NCBI RefSeq assembly: GCF_033115175.1
Contig: NC_084834.1
Span: forward strand, 120,152,275 to 120,216,274
Reading direction: 5' to 3'
DNA from: Lepus europaeus
Lineage: Eukaryota; Chordata; Mammalia; Lagomorpha; Leporidae
Length of the DNA: 64,000 nt
Below the pieces are notes generated by a model. It made no database searches, was not told the DNA's origin, and worked only from the letters and a program-made list of their open reading frames with translations. Below, one piece after another: positions 33,685 to 43,700 of the stretch (the stretch's first letter is position 1; each line of letters starts with the position of its first letter). The translations under genes and the position numbers were made by a program.

Positions 33685-33954
33685 AGGTCTTCCTTTTTCC
33701 GTTGGTTCACCCCCCCAAGTGGCCGCTACGGTCGGCGCACTGTGCTGATCCGAAGCCAGGAGACAGGTGCTTCCTCCTGGTCTCCCATGCGGGTGCAGGG
33801 CCCAAGGACCTGGGCCATCCTCCACTGCCTTCCCGGGCCACAGCAGAGAGCTGGACTGGAAGAGGAGCAACCAGGACTAGAACCCGGCGCCCATATGGGA
33901 TGCCGGTGCCACAGGCGGAGGATTAACCAAGTGAGCCACGGTGCCGGCCCCGTC
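33520..33954 (-). repeat. CSINE (young type) with internal triplication
   Basis: Reverse element in which the GAGAAAGGTCTTCC..GTTGGTTCAC segment occurs three times (from 33562, 33613 and 33680), making it about 100 bases longer than usual. Confidence 0.92.
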
Positions 33955-35777
33955 AAATTTTTTAAATATGTATTTTTAAAAATTTTTAATGCAACCTGAA
34001 TTTCTGGTGGCCTGGCTTGCTGGATTTCTCAGACCCCACTATCGTGTGTGAGCCATGGGACTAGGTTTTTCCTATTGATTCTGCTTCTCAGGAGAACTCT
34101 GATAGGCTCAATCAGATGCAAACAGCCTGACTTCTCCATTCTTTTTTCCTGGTCAAAACACCAAGCCTGAAGGAACCCAGAGGCCCATTTTCTTTCTGCC
34201 TCCTGAGCAGGTGAGCCCTGTCAGAGCAAATCACACCATGCACATCATCCAACTGTGAACTCTGCTACAGAGCACATCACGGGAACTTAACCCTGCGCTA
34301 GAGTACGGTCAACGATTTCCAAAATTCTTTCTGGAAACAAATTAAAAAAAAAAAAGACATTAGCAGATGAATGTTATGTAATTAGACAAAGTAGTGAAAT
34401 GTGTGGAATGCACCAAATATCAGCTGATGGCACTCTGGCCGATCCTGTGGTGGGGATGATGGTTTGCCTGTAAATGTACTGAGTATCAGCTCTGTGCAGG
34501 GTACGCATTTGACACTTTCCTGCATATAGGACAGGGTGACTGGATGGAGCTAAAAAATTGGGAAAACAGGTGTGTAAGACATGACTCCTGCTGTCACTGT
34601 ATTTTTAAGCTTAAAGAGTCTTGGAAATGACACAGCTGTTCTAGGTGCTATGTGCATGTAAGTCACTGTTGGGGAAGGTTCCGAGATTGTAACCTGTTTA
34701 AAACCTCTTAGCTTGTGTTCAAAGACAAAAACTATGACTCATGGCAAAACAGCAGCCCAAAATTATTTGCTCTGGTTTCCCGTGCTCCCCACGTCCTATT
34801 CTGAGGTGTGGCAGGGTGGGCCTAGGTGGATGTCTGCATGGGTGTATTACCGAAGTGTTACAGGGACCACTACTTTGGTAGTGAGTGGAGCAGCAGCAGG
34901 CCTGCAGCTGCAAAGTGACTAACGAGGACCTTGTAATCTAGGCATATCTAGCAAGCATTTGTGGGCACCAGATGGCCCCTCGCAACAGTACGTTAAGTTC
35001 ATGGAGTTAGAGGACGATGGGTAAATTCTCAGGAGGAGCTTGGGGAAAAACACCACAGAGGAGGTAACATTTAAGCTGTGTTGTCCTCAAGCCGGCATGG
35101 GGGAAGAAAGGGGCGTTTCCACCTGAGACCCTTCAAAGCACAGGTGTGGAAACATAATAGGGACTGGTATGCTCAGATGTACTCATGGGGCCGGAGCTTA
35201 ACAGGAGCAGGTGTAGGGAATGAGGAGGCTGGGGTGGGGGACACGGGCCCCAAGATAATGAACCATTGTCTGCATCTGAATGTTACGGTGCAGGCAACAT
35301 GGAACCACCAAAGCTGCTTACTCTCGTAGCAGAAAGCCTTGACTGATCAGGCTCTTGTCTGTTACAATGATCATTCTGGATTGACAGGGGGAAATGGTGT
35401 CTCAGACACAGTCTTCTACCTTGGCTGCCTGTTGGAATCCCTGAAAATGACAGTAAAGAGTCTGTAAAGAGTAATGGACCCTCAGGGAAAGAGCAGAGGG
35501 ATAATAGGAATACTATTCTAGGAGCAATAGCAGAGGCCTCCACGGATGTGGAAAGGCTAAATTCAAAACAGCAGTGAGCAAAGCCAGCAGCCAATCCCAT
35601 TTTTTTGCAGGCTCTCTCCCCCAGCCCCTGCCTAAAAAGCTTAGAAATTGGCTTCTGGAAAAAGAGGGCAACTGAAAGGACTGGAAGTTCACTTAGGAAT
35701 TAGTTAAATACTATACCACGCTCAGCCTGAGCTGAAGACGGGATTCCTTGTATTGGAGGACACCAGACATTTCTCTT

Positions 35778-36058
35778 TTAAAGATTTATTTATTTATTTG
35801 AAAGGCAGTTACAGAGAGAGCAAGAGAGCTTTCATCTGCTGGTTCACTCCCCAAATGGCCTCAATGGCTGGGGCTGGGCCAAACCGAATCCAGGTCTCCC
35901 GTGTAGATGGCAGGGGCCTGACCCCTGGGCCATCCGCTGCTGCCTTCCCAAGCATATCCGCAGGGAGCTGGATGGGAAGTGGAGCAGCCAGGACTTGAAA
36001 CCTCCGACATGGAATGCTGATGTTGCAGGGCCTAACCTGCTGCACCACACCTGCCCCT
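35778..36058 (-). repeat. CSINE
   Basis: Reverse element with AAAGATTTATTTATTTATTTG tail and a CACACCTGCCCC head. Confidence 0.9.
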
Positions 36059-36454
36059 CCAACTTTATGAGAGTAGACAATGTTGCTGCAGTGCTGTTCA
36101 GAGCCAAGGGCATGTACTGATAACCTTCAAACACTTCTCGCTGTCACACCATCAAATGTTAGTAGATCGACTCCCCAGCCAGCAAAGGTCTGGGCGTCAA
36201 TGCCACACGATCCAGAACTCCCAGGGAAGCCTGCGTGGGTTTTATCTCCAACATCTGTGTTGACCCCAGCTTCAGTCTTTGCTATGGACAAAATAGCAAG
36301 ACAGTGGATCCCACCAAGAAAGCGCTGAGGGTCTGCCTTCTGAATCTTTTGGGAGCCATCCAACAGTGACCAATCTACCAGCACCTTCCAGCCCCTGCCA
36401 CCTCACTGATGCAGGATTCCGGCTCTTTCTGCACAGTAAGCGCTCCCAGTGCAG

Positions 36455-36573
36455 CCAGCCCAAGCCATTAGTAAGAAGATGGATGAGAAGCAGAGCAGCC
36501 AGCATTCAAACCAGCTATGGGATACTGGCATGGCAGGTGGCGGCTTAACCCCCTGTACCACAACCCTGGCCCC
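36455..36573 (-). repeat. CSINE, head fragment
   Basis: Reverse fragment with CAGCATTCAAACCAGC and GTACCACAACCCTGGCCCC. Confidence 0.78.
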
Positions 36574-37984
36574 ACCACACACTTTACACTGGAGAATGAA
36601 GTGGAAAATTAGAGACACCGCACCCTCTGCAACTCTCCGCTTCCACTTGATTTTCAACAAAACTTGTCCCTGAACTCAAGAACTTATAATCAGCTTTTAA
36701 GTATGTGCAATCGCTGGAGTACATAGGATCTAATTGGATACAGAGGGTAAGAAAGAGGTGAGGCTGTTAACCAGCCGTCTGGGTGGATGACGGTGTCCTC
36801 TCCAAATAGAAAAACAGACAAGATACACATTGGGGGACCCCTCCCCCCAAATAGGTCATGTTCGTTTTAATAGCCATGGCACATCCTGGTTGGAGGGGAT
36901 GCTGCCCTTCCCCCCCGCCCCAGAAGAGCACCCCTGGGGGTGGTCTCTGGGTTAGTCCCCTGCCCAGGATAAGCATCTTAAGTGGAGTCTGGTGGGGAGG
37001 GCCCATGCACGCCTAATGCAGCTGCAGCTCCTAAATACTGTTAGGCCACGAGCCGGCCCATGGCGCCACATGCTATTTAAGGCGCACTGCAGCCCGGCTG
37101 TGCAGATTCCGGACTAGCGGCGGCCCTCGGTCCCTCCCATTGAGTTTCCCAGTGGGGGCTTCCCGGTGGTTTCTCTGGGGGGACATTACGTGTGAATCCT
37201 CTTGAGCTTCGGGCTCCCGCAGCGAGACACTGGTCGAGAAAGATGGTCGGTGAGTGGTGAAATTTCCCAATTACTGCGTTTTTTGGTCATAACTGGGAAT
37301 GAGAGCAGCCCGCTCTTTCCTTACTGAGCTGCCATCTCTTAGGCCGTGCGCTCCCACATCCTCCCCCCAAAAACAACAGAAAACACCTCTGCTACCTTCT
37401 GGTTCCACACACAAACCTCAGGGCAGCGCTCTTATCACCCTTGACGCCTCCTGTAATAACTTAGGTGTCGCCCATGACGGCAACGCCCTTGCTGCAGACT
37501 CAGCCCGCCCGGGCAGCTTAAGTAACTCCACTTCGGACCTGCTTTATTTTCTCTGGAGGTCCTATTCAAAGCTGCACATCCTGTCGGTTTTGTTGCATTT
37601 AAAGTGAGCCATGGCCTGGCCTGGGTCGCTCTGTCCTCTATTTTTCTAGCCAGCTGCATTACTATCTACTCAAAAAGTAGCCTTGTGAGAGTGTTATCGG
37701 TAAGGATTGTTTACATCAAGCTCCGAGATAAGCCTAACCTTGCTTGTCCTGGCTTCCATAACAAATGCTTGGCTTTGTCCTGAACTCCCAAGAGGATGTG
37801 GTTTACCCCTGGCCTCGATCGGGGCTGCAAGATTGGGGGAGCACGTGTCCCCGTGCAGCCGCTGGCTTTTATAGACGCCATGATTCGCCCCGAGACTTGG
37901 GCGCCTTCTGGAACTGGCTGTTCAGAATGTAACACATTCCGCTTCAACTTCAACCGGGAGCGATTGTTTTAGAGCCGCTGTTAG

Positions 37985-38203
37985 GCAGAGGCTTGGGACG
38001 CGCGCCTCGCGTGTGGGAGGGGCTGGGCTGGAGCCCGGCTTCGGTTCCGATTCCAGTTTCCTGCTCGTGCACCCCGGGACGTAGCAGGTGGTGGCTCAAG
38101 TTCCTGGGCGTCCGTCCCCCACGGGGGAGGCCCTGGCTGGGGCTGGCATCCGGGGGGCTAACCAGATGGAAGGTCTCTCTGCCTTACTTCAAATATGGAT
38201 TAA
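37985..38203 (+). repeat. CSINE, diverged, near the AASDH promoter
   Basis: GC-rich old forward element with TCCGATTCCAGTTTCCTGC and CAGATGGAAGGTCTCTCTGC, about 340 bases upstream of the CpG promoter. Confidence 0.65.
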
Positions 38204-38539
38204 ATGTCAGCTTCGTGATGACAAGGAGTCCGTCTGCAGGCGCCACAAATGTCGAGAGCACGGAGTGCGCTCACTCCAGGTTTTCACAATGATTCCCCTT
38301 TCTTCATACCCACCCTAGGGGTGTTTTTATTACCACCTCATCAATGAGACTGCGGTTCAAAACCCAAGAGCCTTGCCCAGGGTTTCCAGGCAGCAAACAG
38401 AGGATGCAGTGCCAAGCCGATCAATGCCAAAGCCCTACAGATCCCGTCCCAGACCCAGCGAGACCAGCGCAAGCGTCTGAGCCGAGGACCGTCAGCTAAC
38501 AAGCCTGCGGCGGCTGTCGGCTCCCTCTGCGCCACAGCT

Positions 38540-38700
38540 CCGGGACACGCCCACTGAGGCGCGCGCGCTGACGTCAACGCGACGACGCCGGAGATTGACG
38601 TAAGGGCCGCGCGACGGGGTGAAGGGATTCCGGAAGTGCTGTTGAAGGGCGGGGGGAAGGTCTGGATGGGCCGAGACTTCCGCCGCTGAGACCCTGAGCG
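38540..38700 (+). promoter_or_regulatory. AASDH: AASDH CpG-rich core promoter
   Basis: GC- and CpG-rich, with no TATA box. It contains a full palindromic CRE, TGACGTCA at 38569-38576, and a CRE-like TGACGTAA at 38596-38603. An ETS site CCGGAAGT lies at 38630-38637, a GC box GGGCGGGG at 38647-38654 and a reverse ETS-like ACTTCCG at 38676-38682. This mix is typical of housekeeping promoters with dispersed starts. The CpG-rich zone extends from about 38.45 to 38.90 kb. Confidence 0.75.
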
Positions 38701-38917
38701 AGTCGCGGCGGGGTGTGGTGTCCGGCCAGGGCTGTGTGCGTCGGAGGACGCGTGGGCGAGACCTAAGCCGGCTGCTGCGCAGGCTCGCTCGGGGTCGCGG
38801 GCGCTGCGGGCGCTTGTGTGCGGGTCACCTGGCTCCCGCGCTCAGGGGCAAGTACACCTGCTCCCCCGGACGGTGGTGGGAAACGCGGTGGCACGAAGTC
38901 CGTTAAGTAGCAGCTGG
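38640..38917 (+). other. AASDH: AASDH exon 1 (predicted noncoding 5' UTR)
   Basis: Downstream of the promoter motifs, a strong donor CTGG/GTAAGG occurs at 38918. The sequence before it has no open frame leading into exon 2, so it is inferred to be a noncoding first exon. The start is approximate. Confidence 0.55.
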
Positions 38918-40366
38918 GTAAGGGGAAATTAAGTTTCTAGCTTTATTTTATATTTATAGTGAAAAATAAAAAACCGAGACAAAACTGGATTTTGGCTAAA
39001 TTCTCTACCAACCACTGGGGAACTGGAAATTAGAAAAACATCTTAATTGTATAGATAAGTGTGATGTGAGTGTAGTTTGTCATTTAAATGATACTTTCTG
39101 TAAGAATTCATATTATAATCCTGCCCACTCATTAATATCAAATAAGCTTTAAAAATATGTTGATGAGGTTATTCTGATGTGGAAAATTAACTTCTCTTCA
39201 TGTTGGTACATTCAAGGAAGATAAGTGGCTTTTGCAAGTGGACTCGGTTTTCGTAAAAATGCCTCAATGGGATAGATCCCGTGTGTAGACGATTTGATAG
39301 GCACGTGCTGGAGTGGGTGGCAGAAGCATTAACTGGATTGTGAAGTAAACGCCTCTCCTGCAATTCTGTGTGCCGTAGACAACCGTTCCTGTATGATCAT
39401 TCGTATGTCTAAGGAAAGCTTAACATCTACCTTGGGCAGGCCAAAAAGAAGTGCTTGGAGCAGTGCTTACTAAAAAGAGACAGCACTGAGGTTATCTGGT
39501 ATTGCTAAGGCTTGCATCCAGAAGTCCTACATCTTCAAAGTTTGAGTCTCTGCAGGTATTCATTGTATACTGAGAAGGTTCCTATAGTTTCTAACTGATG
39601 TTAATGACCTGGCTGAATATTTATTTTGACTCGGTAAGGAAATGGGCTCAAATAAATATGAGCAAATAAAAAAGTTTAGGATTGTCAGTGAGCTCCTTGG
39701 TAAATCTTACTTGTTTTGAAATATGGAACTAGGATTCTGGGGTAGGGGGGTGATCACCTTCAAGGAAGGTTTTTGTTATTGTCAATCCTTAATGTTTCTC
39801 TGAAATATTGTTCCAGATGTTCTTGTTATAGACTCTTCATTGAGAGAAGCTCAGAGGACATTGTATTAACATACAGCTTTATTGAGTTGTAATACTGTAT
39901 TTAGGGGGTAAATCTAAACTTGGCAATTTAAGAATCAAATAAGGCTATGAATAAAACAGTATAGGAGTGTGACCTCTGTAAATACTGTAATAAGTGCTGA
40001 TGTATAATAGTCTACAACTGGTTGGGTAGAAGGTAGGATTTTTTTTCCCCCCAATCAGAGATGCATTTCGCCTTCATTCCCATCTGAACTTAAAAGCAGA
40101 CTTTATTTACACTAGTTGTTTCAAAGTCACTATATAGGATTTTGACAGTCTTAGTCTTCTATAACTGTAAGGAAAAATGTGCTGCTTTAAACTTGGTTTT
40201 ATTGGTTGATTATATATAAAATTTTTAGCATTGTGATCAGTTGACGTCTACACTGTTTGTTGTCATCTGTTTTATTCCTTTCTCTATTTTTTTTTTTTTC
40301 CAAACTCTGACCCAGTGTTTGAAGTGACTGCATCAGATTCATTTTTGGCCTCCTTCGTCTCCGCAG
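38918..40366 (+). other. AASDH: AASDH intron 1
   Basis: AT-rich sequence with no CSINE or other repeat that I can name, unusually clean for this window. Confidence 0.55.
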
Positions 40367-40522
40367 AGTTATGCACGTTTCTCAAGTTCACAGACTGTTC
40401 AGTTCCTTGTCTTTGATGGTTAATTTTGTGAGGAGTGACTACAGAGAAGCTTCCTCCCGATGTTTCTGTTCGTACATAGTTCTCTGCTGTAGATGAACGG
40501 TGTCTACACGCACGTTCGTGAA

Positions 40523-40752
40523 ATGACTCTTCAGGAGCTGGTGCACCAGGCCGCCTCCCTCTATTCGGACAGAATAGCTGTGTGTTTTGATGAATGCAAC
40601 AACCAGCCTCCAGTTTACTACTCCTATAAGACTGTGGTTACTGCTGCCTCCGAATTATCCGGTTTCCTGCAGTTACACTGTGACTTTGATGGAATTCGGG
40701 AAATTGGTCTCTACTGCCAGCCGGGAATAAACGTGCCCTCTTGGATTTTAGG
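40523..40752 (+). CDS. AASDH: AASDH exon 2 (first coding exon)
   Basis: Encodes MTLQELVHQAASLYSDRIAVCFDECNNQ through NVPSWIL and two bases of Gly. The open frame extends back to an ATG at 40493 that directly follows TAG. The acceptor is either TAG at 40492 or the stronger CCGCAG at 40366. Donor GTAAGA at 40753. Confidence 0.93.
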
Positions 40753-43700
40753 GTAAGATTTCTTATTACTATAAATTTGTTACTACCATAAATTCATAAC
40801 TTCATAATTATAGAATATATTCTAAGGTACTGCTCTGTTGACTCTTGGATTTTTCTATAGTTTGGTTAATTCTAGAGAGGCTAAATGAGTTCACATCTCT
40901 CCTAGTGTTATGTTTAATCAATTGAATTAATTGAGCTTATTTAGGAGAGACTAGAAATTTTCACTAATAGAATGTTTAAAAATCTCCAGATTCTAAAGGC
41001 TTTTTTGTCTGTTAGAGGAAAATAATTATTATTTGTAGTTAGACAAAATAAGGACTTCAGAAGTAACATGACATATTTTTTTTCGTCTCGAAGTCAAAGT
41101 TTAGGAGCTCATGCATTCAGTGGAGGGATGAATGAGAGTATTGGATCATGATCCATAAAAGCTGAAACAGACCATTGGAAGATTCTTTTTTTTTTTTTAA
41201 TTTTATTTTTTTGACAGGCAGAGTGGATAGTGAGAGAGACAGAGAGAAAGGTCTTCCTTTTTGCCGTTGGTTCACCCTCCAATGGCCACTGTGGCCGGCG
41301 GATCGCGCTGATCCGAAGCCAGGAGCCAGGTGTTTCTCCTGGTCTCCCATGGGGTGCAAGGCCCAAGCACTTGGGCCATCCTCCACTGCCTTCCCGGGCC
41401 ATAGCTGAGAGCTGGCCTGGAAGAGGGGCAACCGGGATAGAATCCGGCGCCCCAACCGGGACTAGAACCCGGTGTTCCGGCGCCGCAAGGCGGAGGATTA
41501 GCCTGTTAAGCCACGGCGCCGGCCAGACCATTGGAAGATTCTTAAACAATATTTATAAAATGTTTAGTCATCTTAATTATTCTATTACTGTCATGGTGAT
41601 TTCTGTTATACAGCAAAAGGTTGCCAAAGAATTAAGATTTTTATCCTATAAGGTTTCTTAGTAGGTTAATTATGTAAGTATAAGATAAAACTCAAAAATT
41701 GACTTTGATTCAATTATTCACAAAAACTTGAATTTACTTCAAAGATCTAGAACTTTAGAGTACTTTTTACTTAAAATGACTAAATTTATCCTGTTTATAC
41801 AAGTTTTGCTGCATATAAGCTAATCCTAAAGTTCTCCCCCCCCCCCCCCCCCCCCCGCCCAGAAACTCTTCTCCTGATCTGGGTGAAGGGTCTTCCGTTG
41901 CATGGACAGTCTCATATTCTGCATACAGATAAGATACATATGGATACTTGGCTTTTCTGTTACCCTGCAGATGAAGAAATCGGGCTTATTTTAGTAGTGG
42001 CCAGCTAATGTGTATTATACTATAGTACATTAGCTCTTAAAAATCCTGTATTTTCTGTATTAAGTGATGAGAATTTAATGTAGAATTTATGTCCTCTGGA
42101 TGCTCATGAAGAGCAAAACAGTGGTCTTTCTAACCAAAGATGTGTCGGTCACATTGCTGATACACGATAGCATGTGGAGAGAGAAGTACCTACAGAAGGA
42201 TTGTAGTCGACAGACTTCCCAAAGCTGACTCTGAACTTGTTTCTTTAGAATTCTCCAGGTGCCTGCTGCTTATGCTCCGATTGATCCAGACTCGCCTCCA
42301 TCATTGTCAGCTTATCTTATGGAAAAATGTAACCTAAAGTATATCCTTGTTGAGAAAAAGCAAATTAATGTAAGTGTGTGGTTTCGGGGTGTGCGTGTGT
42401 GTGTGTGTGTGAGTGTGATCTTTCAGTTGAAGAGTTCCCTCCTCCCCATCTTGACTTCTAGGTTTGTCAACTCTAGCTTAGTTTCTCAGGCTTCACACTA
42501 CTGACATTTTGTGTTGAGTAACTGTTGTAGAGTCTCCTACATTTTTTACTTTTGGAAGGGAAAGTAACAAAGATATTCCATCCTGTGGTTCACCACAGCC
42601 AGCCCTAGATCAGGCCAAAGTCAGGAGCCAGAACTCGATACAGGTCTCCCACGTGGGTGCAGGGGCCCAAGATACTTGGGCTCCCACGTGGGTGCAGGGG
42701 CCCAAGATACTTGGGAACCATCTTCCACTGCTTTCCCAGGCACGTTAATAGGGAGCCAGATAGGAAAGATAACCGGAACTCAAACCGGCACTCTGCTACG
42801 GGATGCTAGTGTGGCAAGTGACTTACTGACTCTGACAATACCAGCCTCTGTCCTGTGCATTACAGGATACTCTGCAATATCCCTGGCCTCTACTCACTAA
42901 ATACTAGGAGCACCTCGCAGCTGTGGTGATCAGAAATGCTCCAGACCGTGCCAGATGGACCCTGGAGGCACTCTTCTCACAGTCCACTGGGAACCACCTG
43001 TCTGTGGCATAAACACATCTCCTGGCTTTATAATCGTTTTGAAATTTTTTTCTTTCCAAAGTATTGCCTTTTCTGGAAAAATGTTATTCTACTCGAAGCT
43101 TTGTTATTTGGGGGTGAGAGAGACAGACATACCTGCCATCCACTGGCTCACTCCCCAAACGCCTGCAGCAGCCAAGACTCGGCCAAGCTGAGGCCAGGAA
43201 CCCAAAACTTAATCTAGATCTTCTTGTGGGTGGCAGGGATCCAGGTATTTAAGCCATCACCTGCTGCTACCCAGGGTGCCCAGAGGCAGGGAGCTGGGGT
43301 TGGAAGCGGAGTTAGGGATTCTAATCCAGGCACTCTGACAGAAGATGTGGGTGTCCCAAGTGGATCTTTAACTGCTGCACCAGATTCCTGCCCCTACCTG
43401 AAACTTCTGTCTTTATTTTTGTTGATGACTATAAATGCCATAAATATATAAAGGATTATAACCAGATTTACCTTTAAAAATTATTTGAAAGGCAGACTTA
43501 AATCTTCCCATCTGCTGGTTCACTCCTCAGATGGCCACGAAACTAGGCCATGGCAAAGCCAGGAGCTTCATCTGGATCTCTGAAGTGGATGGCAAGAGCC
43601 CAACTACTTAGGCCATTGTCCGCTTTGTCAAATGCATTAGCAGGGGCTGGTGCTGTGGTGCAACGGGTTAACGCCCTGGCCTGAAGCACCGGCATCCCAT

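Larger units (their letters stand above)
32925..34115 (+). repeat. Ancient dispersed repeat split by two CSINEs
   Basis: The left part (32925-33190, starting GATGTGATGGCTGATTTTAC) and the right part (33990-34115, ending TCTCAGGAGAACTCTGATAG) look like the ends of one old mammalian repeat. SINEs at 33213-33493 and 33520-33954 lie between. The family name is uncertain. Confidence 0.45.
34116..38539. other. Intergenic sequence between PPAT and AASDH, unassigned parts
   Basis: Outside the SINEs at 35778, 36455 and 37985, no gene is recognised. The segments 36830-37260 and 37690-37980 are GC-rich with TATA-like words (CTATTTAAGG, GCTTTTATAGACG) and may be LTR remnants. Positions 34116-35777 show nothing definable. 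Confidence 0.4.

Noticed and set aside
37299..37607. 102-codon open frame in a GC-rich intergenic block, considered as a gene or retroviral gag piece
   Set aside because: No motif, no start context and no splice signal; composition alone is not evidence.
41109..41661. Overlapping open frames of 110-145 codons on both strands, here and at 45896-46377, 52293-52968, 60010-60430, 60688-61101 and 61558-61983
   Set aside because: All are translations of CSINE copies (recurring [22 protein letters not shown] and MAQVLGPCT phrases). The same phrases recur at dozens of loci, so they are repeat shadows, not genes.
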